In this document: positions 53,614-63,231 of the stretch, piece by piece | How the letters are laid out: each line of letters begins with the position of its first letter | Numbering within the stretch: position 1 is the first letter of the stretch | NCBI GenBank assembly: GCA_902826575.1 | Contig: CADEFJ010000003.1 | Location: 1-64,000 of the forward strand | Length of the DNA stretch: 64,000 nucleotides | Direction: 5' to 3' | From: an uncultured Pseudomonadota bacterium | GTDB taxonomy: Bacteria; Pseudomonadota; Gammaproteobacteria; Steroidobacterales; Steroidobacteraceae | Position numbers and translations under genes: made by a program | Notes under the pieces: generated by a model | Told to the model about the DNA's origin: nothing | Database searches by the model: none | The model's input: the letters and a program-made list of their open reading frames with translations, nothing else

Positions 53614-54692
53614 CAGTGCAGGTTGCGCCGCAGTGATTCGATCCAGCCGGGCGTATCCCAGCCCGGGGTCGGATCGCCCAAGCGGACGATCACCAGCTGC
53701 TGCGCGGGCCAGATCCACACGGCGCGGCCGTCGCCGGACAACAGCAAGCCGTCGCCTGCGAGCCCCGACGCCTGCAGGCCGTGGTGCGGATTCGGCAACG
53801 ATCCGCGCGCCATCTCGCCGGCCCAGCCCCGATCCTGCGCGAGCAGCGCGCCGATCCTGAGCACATCGACTGGCGTGGCGCGCAAGCCATCGAATGCGGC
53901 GACCGTGCCGCGCGGGCGATCGAGCGCGAACTCGGCGCGACCTGCGCGGCCCGGTTGCCACACCGAACGCTCGATCAGGGTCGCGTAGCTCTCGCCGCTC
54001 GCGCGCTCGAGTATCAACGCGGCGAGCTGCGCATCGACACGCGCGAGCGCGAAGTGCGTTCCCGGCTCGTGCGCGGCCCGATACGACAGCGCGGTACGTT
54101 CAAGGGTGGTGCCGAACTGCAGCCTGCCAGCCTTGCCGAGCCGCCCCCGCCAGCCCGCCTGCGGTGGCGTCTCGAGTCCGGAGACATTCCACAGCAACTG
54201 CCGAATGGTGATGCCGCCGCGCGGCTCGCCGTACCACTCGGGCAGCCACTGCTCGATCGGCGCATCGAGCGAATCGATGCTGCCGTCATCGAGCGCCCGA
54301 CCGTAGGCGATGCCGAGCAGCGCACGGCTCAGGCTCTCGAGCGGATACAGCGTGTCGCGCGTGACGCCGCGCCAGTAGCGCTCGATCTGCAGCACGCCGC
54401 GGTGCAGGACGAGCAGTGCGGCGCCGGCGCTCGCCTCGGCCTCGCGCGCAGCCTGCTCGAGCAATGCGGCATCGATGGTCTGTTCACCCTGCGCCGCGGC
54501 CGGAAACAACGGCGCACCGGCGCCACTTATCGCGACGGTCGGCACGGCGACGCTTTCGCGCCAGCCGGACGCATCGGCGGACAACTGCCACAGCCGGTGC
54601 AGGAAAGGCCAGTCGGCAGCAAGCACGCCGATGCCCGCCGACACGAGCAGCGCGCCCGAGGTGACGAGCACGAGGGACAAACGTCGCAACAT
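53613..54692 (-). CDS. Degenerate beta-lactamase-fold (class C-like) protein
   Basis: A 359-residue protein with an N-terminal hydrophobic anchor (LVLVTSGALLVSAGIGVLAA) and a serine hydrolase/penicillin-binding domain. The SXXK motif position reads S120-L-S-R123, so the catalytic Lys is Arg. The YxN position reads FALAR near 214-218, so the catalytic Tyr is also absent, and the third motif region reads SGDGR. The fold-defining segments (LWNVSGL, DAPIEQWLPEW) are present. It is probably a pseudoenzyme or binding protein in the periplasm. Sequencing error is unlikely because three separate motifs differ. Confidence 0.82.
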   Translation of the reverse strand: MLRRLSLVLVTSGALLVSAGIGVLAADWPFLHRLWQLSADASGWRESVAVPTVAISGAGAPLFPAAAQGEQTIDAALLEQAAREAEASAGAALLVLHRGVLQIERYWRGVTRDTLYPLESLSRALLGIAYGRALDDGSIDSLDAPIEQWLPEWYGEPRGGITIRQLLWNVSGLETPPQAGWRGRLGKAGRLQFGTTLERTALSYRAAHEPGTHFALARVDAQLAALILERASGESYATLIERSVWQPGRAGRAEFALDRPRGTVAAFDGLRATPVDVLRIGALLAQDRGWAGEMARGSLPNPHHGLQASGLAGDGLLLSGDGRAVWIWPAQQLVIVRLGDPTPGWDTPGWIESLRRNLH

Positions 54693-54749
54693 AAGTGCGC
54701 CATCATAATTGGGACGGCGGCGTTTCGCGCGTTCGGTAAACTGCGATGC

Positions 54750-56159
54750 GTGCCGCTGCGTATCGCCATGCTCGCCTCGGAGATCGCGCCGTTCTCGAAG
54801 ACCGGCGGGCTGGCGGACGTGACTTCAGCACTCGCCAAGCACCTGACCGCCGCCGGCCACGAGGTCCTCACGGTCACGCCGCTCTATGGCGGCATCGACC
54901 GCGAGGCGCTTGGGCTCTCCGCCAGCACCGCGGGAGTCGCGACCGCCACCCTGCCCGGCTCCGCGGCTACCGTGCACTTCATCGACGAGCCGGAGCTGTA
55001 CGACCGCAGCACGCTGTATAGCGCGGACCCCGACGAACACCTGCGCTTCATCAGGCTGACGCGCGCGGCGTTCGAGCTGTGCCGCCGCCTCGGATTTGCA
55101 CCCGACATCCTCCACTGCAATGACTGGCATACCGCCTTCGGCCCGTTGTTGCTCAGCGCCGGGTACCGGGCCGATCCGCTGTTTGCCGCGACCCGCAGCG
55201 TGATGTCCATCCACAACATCGGCTACCAGGGCGGCTTCGATGCGCGCTACGCGGGCGACATCGGACTCGATGATCTCTCGAAACTGCACCAGGACGACCT
55301 GCGCGCCGGACACATCAACGCCCTGAAGCACGGCATCCTGTACGCGGACGCGATCACCACCGTGAGCCCGACCTACGCCCGCGAGATCTGCACCGACGAG
55401 TACGGCATGGGCCTGCAAGACATACTGCGCGCGCGCAGCAGCGCGCTCACCGGCATCCTGAACGGTGTCGATTACGACGAATGGGACCCGCGCCACGACC
55501 GCTGGCTGCCGATCCACTATGACGCGCACACGCTCGGTGCGAAGGCCGAGCTCAAGCGCGCGTTCCTCGCGCGCGTTGGACTTCCCTTCCGGCTCGGCGT
55601 GCCGCTTGCCGGCGTCGTCAGCCGCCTGGCGGAACAGAAAGGCATCGAGTTGCTGTTCGATACGCTGCCGCCGCTGCTCGCGCAGCAGCGGGTACAGCTC
55701 GCCGCGCTCGGCAGCGGCGAGGCGCGCTACGAGGATTTCTTCACGCGCCTGGCGCGCGATTTCCCGCAGTCGGTGAGTTTCCAGGCCGGCTATGACGAGG
55801 CGCGCGCGCACTGGATCGAGGCCGCGAGCGACCTGTTCCTGATGCCCTCGCGCTATGAACCCTGCGGCCTCAACCAGATGTACAGCCTGCGCTATGGCAC
55901 CGTGCCGATCGTGCGGCGCACCGGCGGACTCGCCGATTCAGTCGAACATTTCGATCCCGCGACCGGCCGCGGCACCGGCATCGTGTTCAATGATTTCGAC
56001 CCGGCGGCGATGAACTGGGCACTGCAGCAGGCGCTTGCGCTGCACGCTGACCAGACGGCCTGGCACCGGCTGGTGCAGAACGGCATGGCGCAGGATTTCT
56101 CGTGGACGCGCCAGAGCGCGCGGTACGTGGCGCTTTACGAGCGCCTGCTCGGGCGCTGA
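54750..56159 (+). CDS. glgA: Glycogen synthase GlgA
   Basis: A 469-residue GT5 glycogen synthase that transfers glucose from ADP-glucose to the growing alpha-1,4-glucan. The N-terminal KTGGL ADP-glucose motif reads EIAPFSKTGGLADV near 11-24. HCNDWHTAF lies near 126, ILNGVDYDEWDP near 232, and PSRYEPCGLNQMYSLRYG near 366 is the GT-B donor site. The start is GTG at 54750, divergent from the degenerate serine-hydrolase gene with 57 bp between. It is the first plus-strand gene of the glycogen locus. Confidence 0.95.
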   Translation: MPLRIAMLASEIAPFSKTGGLADVTSALAKHLTAAGHEVLTVTPLYGGIDREALGLSASTAGVATATLPGSAATVHFIDEPELYDRSTLYSADPDEHLRFIRLTRAAFELCRRLGFAPDILHCNDWHTAFGPLLLSAGYRADPLFAATRSVMSIHNIGYQGGFDARYAGDIGLDDLSKLHQDDLRAGHINALKHGILYADAITTVSPTYAREICTDEYGMGLQDILRARSSALTGILNGVDYDEWDPRHDRWLPIHYDAHTLGAKAELKRAFLARVGLPFRLGVPLAGVVSRLAEQKGIELLFDTLPPLLAQQRVQLAALGSGEARYEDFFTRLARDFPQSVSFQAGYDEARAHWIEAASDLFLMPSRYEPCGLNQMYSLRYGTVPIVRRTGGLADSVEHFDPATGRGTGIVFNDFDPAAMNWALQQALALHADQTAWHRLVQNGMAQDFSWTRQSARYVALYERLLGR

Positions 56160-56175
56160 ACCGCCGCAGTCGCGC

Positions 56176-56652
56176 TCAGGGCTGCGCCGCGCCCTTGGTC
56201 AGTTGCCCGAGGTCGAACGAGCCTGATTCTTCGAACGGGATCGAGCGCAGGAAACCCGAGGACAGCGACAGCTTGCCGGTCACCCGGTAGTCGAGCTTGT
56301 CGGCACTCTTCTTGTCGCGCATCGCAGTCGCGAGCCGCAGGATCGTGCCGGCCATGTTGGCGCTCAACAGCATGTCGAATTCGGCCTCGCCGAACGCCGG
56401 TACAGTGAACGACTCGCCGGCGACGCCCTGCGCAAAGTCCTCGCCCTGCAGTTGCATCTTCGCGGTAATGCCCTGCACCGGCAACGCACGATCGTTGGGA
56501 TTCTGCACGCGCAGGCGCACCTTGAAGCGCTGTTCGAACAGCTCGCTCTGCACCATCTCGATGCCCACGACCTGCAGGTGTGGCGTTTCGAACCGGGTGG
56601 CCGCGCAGGCCGAAAGCAGTACGGCGAGGGCCGCGGCAATGAGGATTCTCAT
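56176..56652 (-). CDS. WHy-domain (LEA type 2-like) lipoprotein
   Basis: A 158-residue lipoprotein with a short signal ending LLSACAATRF (Cys17). The body is a WHy/LEA-14-type beta-sandwich: LQVVGIEMVQSELFEQRFKVRLRVQNPND near 27-55 and the paired strands with AFGEAEFDMLLSANM near 92-106. WHy proteins are linked to desiccation and freezing tolerance. It lies 5 bp after malQ on the same strand, convergent with glgA. The position within the glycogen locus suggests joint use under osmotic or nutrient stress, but this is inference. Confidence 0.85.
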   Translation of the reverse strand: MRILIAAALAVLLSACAATRFETPHLQVVGIEMVQSELFEQRFKVRLRVQNPNDRALPVQGITAKMQLQGEDFAQGVAGESFTVPAFGEAEFDMLLSANMAGTILRLATAMRDKKSADKLDYRVTGKLSLSSGFLRSIPFEESGSFDLGQLTKGAAQP

Positions 56653-56657
56653 GGCGA

Positions 56658-58025
56658 CTATCCTAGCAGAGCGCGGCCGAACACCTGATTGGCGTAGCGC
56701 AGCTGCGCCGCCAGTTGTGGCGTCAACGCACCAGCAGGAAGCTGCCACTGCCAGTTGCCGACCGTCGTGCCCGGCGTATTGAGGCGCGCCGCGCTGCCGA
56801 GACCCAGGAGATCGCCGACCGGAATCACCGCCAGGTCCGCGACCGAGCCGAGCGCCGCGTGAATCAGTGCATCAGGCATCTCCCCGGTATGCGCACGCAC
56901 CACATAGTCGACCCGCGCGCGCACCGTGTCGTCCAGGCCCTGGTACCAGCCGAGAGTCGTGTCGTTGTCGTGTGTGCCGGTGTACACGACCGAATCGCGC
57001 GTGTGGCGGTGCGGCAGGTAGGGGTTCGCGGCGGAGCCGTCAAACGCAAACTGCAGCACCCGCATGCCAGGCAAGCCGAAATCGCGGCGCAGTGCTTCGA
57101 CATCCGGCGTGATCACGCCCAGGTCCTCGGCGACATAGGTCCAGGAGCCGATGTGCTCGCGACCCCGCGCCAACTCTTGCAGCGCACGCAGCAGCGCCGG
57201 CCCGCCCGCCGGCTGCCAGCTGCCCTGGCGCGCCGTCGCCGCGCCGGCCGGCACACGCCAGTAGGCGACGAGGCCGCGAAAGTGATCGAGGCGGAGCAGG
57301 TCGAAGCGCGCCAGCGCGCGGCGCACCCTGGCGCGCCAGAAAGCATAGCCATCGGCCGCCATCGCGTCCCAGTCGTAGACCGGATTGCCCCACAGCTGCC
57401 CGTCGGCGGCGAAGTAGTCGGGTGGTACGCCCGCGAGCGCGGCCGGCCGCCCGTCGGCGTCGAGCTGGAACTGGCGACGATGCACCCAGGTCTCGACCGA
57501 ATCGGGCGCCACATAGATCGGCAGGTCGCCGAACAGCGCAATGCCCCGCGTGTTCGCATGTGCGCGCAGTTCGCGCCACCCGCGATCAGCGAGGTACTGA
57601 TCGAGGGTGATGCGCTCGATGGCGCCCGCGTGTGCCGCGCGCACCTGTGCGAGCGCCTCGGGCTGCCGGTTGCGCAGCGCCACCGGCCAGTCCTGCCATG
57701 GCGCGCCGTCGTGCGCGGCGGCAAGCGCTTCGAACAGCGCGTAATCGTGAATCCAGTCGCGCTCGCGCTCGCACCACGACAGGTACTGCTCGCGCGAGAA
57801 CTCCTGGCGATCGATCAGCGCGGTGTGCGTCGCCTGGTCGGAGCGCAGCCAGTACGGCGAGCCATCTGCACCGGTCGGGCCGATGGGCAGCAGCTGCCAT
57901 ACGCTGAAGCCCGCGGCAGCCAGCCAGTCGATGAACTCACGCGCCACCGCGGCGCCGGCCGCTCCGCGTGGCAGCGCGAACACCGGCAGCAGCACGCCCG
58001 ATCGACGCGACGACTCAGCCGTCAT
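56658..58025 (-). CDS. malQ: 4-alpha-glucanotransferase MalQ
   Basis: A 455-residue GH77 amylomaltase that moves alpha-1,4-glucan segments between acceptors. The nucleophile Asp is in DLLRLDHFRGL near 243-253, the acid/base Glu in VAEDLGVITPDV near 297, and the stabiliser Asp in GTHDNDT near 352. PIGPTGADGSPYW near 48-60 is the family donor loop. The length is at the short, GH77-only end of the family. Its start overlaps the GH57 stop by 11 bp, so the genes are co-transcribed. Confidence 0.95.
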   Translation of the reverse strand: MTAESSRRSGVLLPVFALPRGAAGAAVAREFIDWLAAAGFSVWQLLPIGPTGADGSPYWLRSDQATHTALIDRQEFSREQYLSWCERERDWIHDYALFEALAAAHDGAPWQDWPVALRNRQPEALAQVRAAHAGAIERITLDQYLADRGWRELRAHANTRGIALFGDLPIYVAPDSVETWVHRRQFQLDADGRPAALAGVPPDYFAADGQLWGNPVYDWDAMAADGYAFWRARVRRALARFDLLRLDHFRGLVAYWRVPAGAATARQGSWQPAGGPALLRALQELARGREHIGSWTYVAEDLGVITPDVEALRRDFGLPGMRVLQFAFDGSAANPYLPHRHTRDSVVYTGTHDNDTTLGWYQGLDDTVRARVDYVVRAHTGEMPDALIHAALGSVADLAVIPVGDLLGLGSAARLNTPGTTVGNWQWQLPAGALTPQLAAQLRYANQVFGRALLG

Positions 58026-59712
58026 GGGCGCGGCGCATGACGCCGCCGTGCTCCATCGAGCCGCCGCCGCGCGAGAGCGGCTGCGCGAGTATCGCGGGAG
58101 GCGCGAGCGCCAGCATCCGGTACAGGATGGTCAGCTGGCGGCGAAACAGCAGGTCGAACTGCGCCACCGCCTCCGCCGGATTGTAGTCGCCGAACCACCA
58201 GAACCAGTCCGAGCTCTCGCACTGTGCCAGCTGGCGCTCCGCGGCGGCACGCGCATCGCCACCCAGTGAACCGCCCGCCATCACGCGGTCGAATGCGAGC
58301 TTGGCCTCGCACAGCAGGTCCCAGGCCGCGTTTTTGTCGGCGTCGCCCATCCAGGTGGCAAGCGTCGAGTGCACCCAGCTGCCGGCACGCACGTGCGGCA
58401 ACGGCGCCGGTGGCACCGCCTCGCGTGCCGACAGTGCCGCGAGCGTCGTGAGTTCCAGCTGCGGGTGGGTGGCGAGCGCGGCATAGAGGGCCCGCAGGAA
58501 GTGATAGCCGTTCTGCGGGTAATGCTCCCAGGCATTCTCGCCATCGAGTGCGATCAGCACGGCATGTCCCGCCGAGCCGCTGTGGCGCTGCGCCAGCTCC
58601 TCCAGCCCCGCCACCAGGTGCGCCACCGCGTCGTCGCCGTGCCAGGTGGCATAGGTGAAGCCGATGAGATCGGAAAGGCCATCGTCGCGGAACCAGCACT
58701 GCAGCCTCTGTCCCGGCAGGCGGTACGGGCGATCGAGTGCCTGCGCGGCCCAGGCCACCTCGCCCGCGCGCGCCTCGAGGCTCGCACGCAGCACGCCCGC
58801 GCTGCTCGCGGCCCAAGCGAAGCCGTGGCGATCGATGATTTCGAGCGCGGCCTGGCTGATCGCGCCTTCCGACGGCCAGCAACCCGCTGGCCGGGTGCCG
58901 AAGGCGCGCTCGAACACGCGCACGGCCTCCTCCATGTGCCACGCGGCGCGTTCCTGCCCGCCCGCATAGGCAGCGTGCTGCGGCAGCGGGCTGCCCGGCA
59001 AAGACTCGCGCGCAGCGCCGAAATCGCACAGCAGCGGCAGGATCGGATGTGAATACGGCGACACGGCGAGTTCGCAGCGCCCGGCGCCGGCAAGCGCGCG
59101 GTAGCGCGGAATGATCGAGGCGAGCGTGTCGCCGATCACGCCGAGCATGGCGCGACGATCGTCCGGCGTGAAATCGCGCTCGCGCGCCATCAACGCGGCC
59201 ACGCGCGCATCGCTGCGACGGATCGACTCGCCGGTCCACGCCAGGTGATACCAGACCGAGAGGTCGCGAATGAACGCATCACTCGCGTAGGCAATGCGCC
59301 CGGCAGTGGCCAGCGTGGCCGCGATGTCGGCGAGCTCGCGCAGCGGCGGCAACGGCTCGATCATCTGCGCGCGCTGCGCCCGCAGCAGCGCACGCACCAG
59401 CGTGAGGCGCGCCTCGGCCGGCTCGGGCAGTTCGCCGACGAGCGAGGCCAGCACCGGGTCGCGCAGGGGAGCGCCGCCCGCGAGGTGCTGCGCCACCTGC
59501 AACGCGAGCGCCTCGATCTGCTCGATCAGCACCGGCGTGAAGTTCACGACCGCGCGCGCGCGCGGGTTGTCCTCGAGGTGCGCCGCCATGTCGGAGTAGT
59601 CCTTGAGCGCATGCAGCGCCGTCCACGGCTGCACGTATTCGCCGGTGAGCGCATCGCGGTACTGCGGCTGGTGCATGTGCCACAGCAGCACGACCGGCAG
59701 GCGATCCGGCAT
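58015..59712 (-). CDS. Glycoside hydrolase family 57 protein
   Basis: A 565-residue GH57 enzyme acting on alpha-glucans. The first conserved block is LWHMHQPQYRD near 10-20. The nucleophile Glu282 is in CWPSEG and the acid/base Asp390 is in ALDGENAWE. Family members include amylases, branching enzymes and amylopullulanases; the single-domain length cannot decide between them. ATG 59712 is preferred over a GTG one codon upstream, and it lies 4 bp after the glgC stop. The GH57-malQ pair in one operon suggests alpha-glucan trimming or remodelling. Confidence 0.92.
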   Translation of the reverse strand: MPDRLPVVLLWHMHQPQYRDALTGEYVQPWTALHALKDYSDMAAHLEDNPRARAVVNFTPVLIEQIEALALQVAQHLAGGAPLRDPVLASLVGELPEPAEARLTLVRALLRAQRAQMIEPLPPLRELADIAATLATAGRIAYASDAFIRDLSVWYHLAWTGESIRRSDARVAALMARERDFTPDDRRAMLGVIGDTLASIIPRYRALAGAGRCELAVSPYSHPILPLLCDFGAARESLPGSPLPQHAAYAGGQERAAWHMEEAVRVFERAFGTRPAGCWPSEGAISQAALEIIDRHGFAWAASSAGVLRASLEARAGEVAWAAQALDRPYRLPGQRLQCWFRDDGLSDLIGFTYATWHGDDAVAHLVAGLEELAQRHSGSAGHAVLIALDGENAWEHYPQNGYHFLRALYAALATHPQLELTTLAALSAREAVPPAPLPHVRAGSWVHSTLATWMGDADKNAAWDLLCEAKLAFDRVMAGGSLGGDARAAAERQLAQCESSDWFWWFGDYNPAEAVAQFDLLFRRQLTILYRMLALAPPAILAQPLSRGGGSMEHGGVMRRAHDG

Positions 59713-59716
59713 CACA

Positions 59717-60991
59717 CTAGACGCCGGCCGCGCGCAACATCGCGGCGGTCACCAGCACGACGCCTCGCTCGGTCACGAAAAATCGTTCGCGATCACTGGC
59801 GTGGTCGACGCCGATACGCGCTCCATCCGGCACCTCGCAACCCTCATCGAGGATCGCGCCGTTCACCTGGCAGTCCTTGCCGATGCTCACGCCCGGCAGG
59901 ACCACCGAGCGATGCACGCTGCTGTACTCGTTGACACGCACGTTCGAGAACAGCAGCGACTCGGTGACACGCGCGCCCGAAACGATCGAACCGCCGGCGA
60001 TCATCGAGTTGATCGCGGTGCCGACGCGCTCGCCGTCGTTCAACACGAACTTCGCCGGAGGCTGCTGCAACTGGTAGGTCCAGATCGGCCATTCCTCGTC
60101 GTAGATGTTGAGTTCGGGCGCGACGTGCACGAGTTCGAGGTTGGCCTCGTAGTAGGCATCGATCGTGCCGACATCGCGCCAGTAGTTCTGCGCGCGCGTC
60201 TTGACGTCCTGGAACGGATAGGCGAACACCTGCATGTCGGGTATCGCGCCGGGAATGATGTTGCGGCCGAAATCATGCTTCGAATCGGGGTCGGCCGCAT
60301 CGGCAACCAGCAACTGCTCGAGCAGGCGGGTGCTGAACACGTAGATGCCCATCGAGGCGAGCGCGCTGTCGGGTTTGCCGGGCACCGGGTCGGGATTGGC
60401 CGGCTTCTCGGTGAAACGCGTGACGCGGTTCGATTCGGTCGCGGTCAGCACGCCGAATGCATTTGCGGCGCTCTCGCGCGGCACCTCGACCACCCCGACG
60501 GTGATGTCGGCGCCCTTCTCCACGTGGTAGGCGATCATCGGGCCGTAGTCCATCTTGTAGATGTGATCGCCGGCAAGCACCAGCACGTACTTGGGCCGCA
60601 GCTGCAGGATCGCCTCGAGATTCTGGTAGACCGAATCGGCGGTCCCGCGATACCAGTGCGATCCGATCTGCTGCTGCGCCGGGATCACGTCGACGAACTC
60701 GCCGAATTCGCCACGCAGGTAGTTCCAGCCGCGCTGCACGTGCTGGATTAGCGACTGCGCCTTGTACTGGGTGAGCACCATGATCTGGCGGATGCCGGAG
60801 TTCACGCAGTTCGACAGTACGAAGTCGATGATGCGGAACTTGCCGCCGAACGGCGCCGCGGGCTTGCAGCGATTCTCCGTGAGCGGACCGAGGCGCTCGC
60901 CGCGCCCGCCCGCCATGATCACGGCCAGCGCGCCGCCGGTAAGGCGGCTGACGTAACGCCCTGAGGATGCGCGTGCGGCTTGCTTGGCCAT
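59717..60991 (-). CDS. glgC: Glucose-1-phosphate adenylyltransferase GlgC
   Basis: A 424-residue ADP-glucose pyrophosphorylase, the committed step of glycogen synthesis. The nucleotide loop reads AVIMAGGRGERLGPLTENRCKP near 19-40. The glucose-1-phosphate site is seen in VTRFTEKPANPD near 190-200. The C-terminal left-handed beta-helix (GSIVSGARVTES, VLPGVSIGKDC) completes the fold. The ATG at 60991 lies next to the palindrome 60995-61010. It heads the glgC-GH57-malQ-WHy unit and is divergent from glgB. Confidence 0.96.
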   Translation of the reverse strand: MAKQAARASSGRYVSRLTGGALAVIMAGGRGERLGPLTENRCKPAAPFGGKFRIIDFVLSNCVNSGIRQIMVLTQYKAQSLIQHVQRGWNYLRGEFGEFVDVIPAQQQIGSHWYRGTADSVYQNLEAILQLRPKYVLVLAGDHIYKMDYGPMIAYHVEKGADITVGVVEVPRESAANAFGVLTATESNRVTRFTEKPANPDPVPGKPDSALASMGIYVFSTRLLEQLLVADAADPDSKHDFGRNIIPGAIPDMQVFAYPFQDVKTRAQNYWRDVGTIDAYYEANLELVHVAPELNIYDEEWPIWTYQLQQPPAKFVLNDGERVGTAINSMIAGGSIVSGARVTESLLFSNVRVNEYSSVHRSVVLPGVSIGKDCQVNGAILDEGCEVPDGARIGVDHASDRERFFVTERGVVLVTAAMLRAAGV

Positions 60992-60994
60992 ATG

Positions 60995-61010
60995 GTAGAC
61001 GTACGTTTAC
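60995..61010. promoter_or_regulatory. Imperfect palindrome between glgC and glgB
   Basis: GTAGACGTACGTTTAC is a 16-bp inverted repeat with one mismatched pair, centred on ACGTACGT. It lies in the 59-bp divergent region, 4 bp from the glgC start codon and 41 bp from the proposed glgB start. The form resembles LacI-type operators with a central CG, but no regulator gene is nearby. It is a candidate shared operator. Confidence 0.4.
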
Positions 61011-61050
61011 ATCTTTGTGCTGCAGGCGCAACCCGATCACACGCCCCACC

Positions 61051-63231
61051 TTGAAGTCCGACACATTGCTCGACACGCTCGCGCACGACCTCGGGCGCGT
61101 GGCGCACGGGCGACATCATCATCCGCACGGCGTACTCGGCCCGCACCGCGATGAGGCACGGATCGCGATCCTGCTGTACCTGCCGAATGCGCATGACGTG
61201 GTGATCGAGGACACGCTCGCCGCTCCAAGGGTCGGTCAGACGGACTTCTTCCTCTGGCGCGGCGACAAGACGATCGTGCCGCAACGCTATCGCGTCGGCT
61301 GGCGCGACACCCACGGGGCGCATTCGCGCCACGACCCGTACGCCTTTGCACCCGAGATCGACATGGCGGCGCTCGAGCGCTTCGGTCGCGGCGAGCACGC
61401 TGCGGCATGGGAGCTGCTCGGCGCCGTGCCGCGCATGCGTGACGGCGTCGCGGGCATGCGCTTCGCGGTGTGGGCACCGCATGCCGAGCGCGTCAGCGTC
61501 GTGGGTCCGTTCTGCAACTGGGACGGTCGCCAGTATCCACTGTCGGCGCGCGGCTCGAGCGGCGTGTTCGAGCTGTTCGTGCCGGATCTTGCAGCCGACG
61601 AGCTCTACAAGTTCGAGATCGTGAACCGCGACAGCGGCGCGCTCACGCTGAAGTCAGACCCGTACGCGCGCCGCGCGGAGCTGCGGCCCGCCACCGCCTC
61701 GCGGGTTCCGCAGACGACGCCCTACGCGTGGCAGGACGCGGCGTGGCTGCGTGAGCGTGCCGCGCGCGACTGGCTGCACGCGCCGATGAGCATCTACGAG
61801 GTGCACCTCGGCTCCTGGCGACGGCGCGCGGACGGCGGCTTCCTCGGCTACCGCGAACTGGCCGACACGCTGGTGCCCTACGTGCGCGACCTCGGTTACA
61901 CGCACCTCGAACTGCTGCCGATCACCGAGCACCCGCTCGACGACTCGTGGGGCTACCAGACGACCGGCTTCTTCGCACCGACGAGCCGCCATGGCGGCCC
62001 GGACGACCTGCGGCATTTCATCGATGCCTGCCATGCGGCCGGCCTCGGCGTGATCCTCGACTGGGTACCCGGGCATTTCCCGCGCGATGCGCACGGACTC
62101 GCGCGCTTCGACGGCGCGCCGCTCTACGAGTATGCCGACCCGCGCCGCGGCGAACATCGCGACTGGGGCACGCTGGTATTCGACTACGAGCGCAACGAGG
62201 TGCGCTCGTTCCTGCTCTCGAGTGCGTGCTGGTGGCTGCAGGAATTCCACTTCGACGGCCTGCGCGTCGATGCGGTCGCCTCGATGCTCTACCTCGACTT
62301 CAGCCGCAAGGATGATTTCGTGCCGAACCGCTATGGCGGCAATCACAACCTCGAGGCCATCGAGTTCCTCAGGAGCCTCAACGCGCTTGTGCATGGCCGG
62401 TATCCGGGCGCGGTGGTGATTGCCGAGGAATCGACCGACTGGCCGATGGTGACCCGCCCGACGCATGACGGCGGCCTCGGCTTCTCGATGAAATGGAACA
62501 TGGGCTGGATGCACGACACCCTCGCCTACTTCCGCCAGGACCCGCTGTTTCGCAGCCACCACCACCAGCGGCTCACCTTCGCGATGATGTATGCGTACAC
62601 GGAGAACTTCGTGCTGCCGCTCTCGCACGACGAAGTCGTGCACCTGAAGCGCTCGCTGCTCGGGCGCATGCCGGGCGACCGCTGGCAGCAGTTCGCGAAC
62701 CTGCGCCTGCTGTACCTTTACATGTGGACGCTGCCCGGCAAGAAGCTGCTGTTCATGGGCAGCGAGTTCGCCCAGGACTCGGAGTGGGATTTTGCCGCTT
62801 CGCTGCCGTGGTCGCTCGCCGACCAACCGGCGCATGCCGGCGTGCGCCAGCTGATCCGCGACCTGAACGGGCTCTATGTCGGCGACCCGAGCCTGCACCG
62901 CTACGACTTCGAACCGCAGGGCTTCCAGTGGCTGGACTGCGACGACGCGGCGAACTCGATACTGGTGTACGTGCGGCGCAGCGGCGAGCGCTTCGTCGTC
63001 GTCGCATTGAATTTCACGCCGGTGCCGCGCACCGCGCTGCGCATCAGGGTGCCGCAGCCCGGCAGTTATCGCGAGATCCTGAACTCGGACTCGCAGTACT
63101 ACGGCGGCAGCAACCTCGGCAATCCGTTGCCGCGCACCACCACGCCGGCGACGCATCAGGATCAGCCCTGCACGCTCGAGATCACGCTGCCGCCACTCGG
63201 CGGCGTGGTGCTCAGGCGAGATGCTTCATGA
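61051..63231 (+). CDS. glgB: 1,4-alpha-glucan branching enzyme GlgB
   Basis: A roughly 726-residue GH13_9 branching enzyme that makes alpha-1,6 branches. An N-terminal CBM48 domain (MRFAVWAPHAERVSVVGPFCNWDGR near 135-160) precedes the barrel. The nucleophile Asp is in GLRVDAVASMLY, the acid/base Glu in VIAEESTDWP, and the stabiliser Asp in LPLSHDEVVH. TTG at 61051 is the most reasonable start, because the in-frame ATG at 60967 would overlap the divergent glgC. It ends 20 bp inside the convergent glgP gene. The exact start is uncertain; the rest is secure. Confidence 0.93.
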   Translation: MKSDTLLDTLAHDLGRVAHGRHHHPHGVLGPHRDEARIAILLYLPNAHDVVIEDTLAAPRVGQTDFFLWRGDKTIVPQRYRVGWRDTHGAHSRHDPYAFAPEIDMAALERFGRGEHAAAWELLGAVPRMRDGVAGMRFAVWAPHAERVSVVGPFCNWDGRQYPLSARGSSGVFELFVPDLAADELYKFEIVNRDSGALTLKSDPYARRAELRPATASRVPQTTPYAWQDAAWLRERAARDWLHAPMSIYEVHLGSWRRRADGGFLGYRELADTLVPYVRDLGYTHLELLPITEHPLDDSWGYQTTGFFAPTSRHGGPDDLRHFIDACHAAGLGVILDWVPGHFPRDAHGLARFDGAPLYEYADPRRGEHRDWGTLVFDYERNEVRSFLLSSACWWLQEFHFDGLRVDAVASMLYLDFSRKDDFVPNRYGGNHNLEAIEFLRSLNALVHGRYPGAVVIAEESTDWPMVTRPTHDGGLGFSMKWNMGWMHDTLAYFRQDPLFRSHHHQRLTFAMMYAYTENFVLPLSHDEVVHLKRSLLGRMPGDRWQQFANLRLLYLYMWTLPGKKLLFMGSEFAQDSEWDFAASLPWSLADQPAHAGVRQLIRDLNGLYVGDPSLHRYDFEPQGFQWLDCDDAANSILVYVRRSGERFVVVALNFTPVPRTALRIRVPQPGSYREILNSDSQYYGGSNLGNPLPRTTTPATHQDQPCTLEITLPPLGGVVLRRDAS

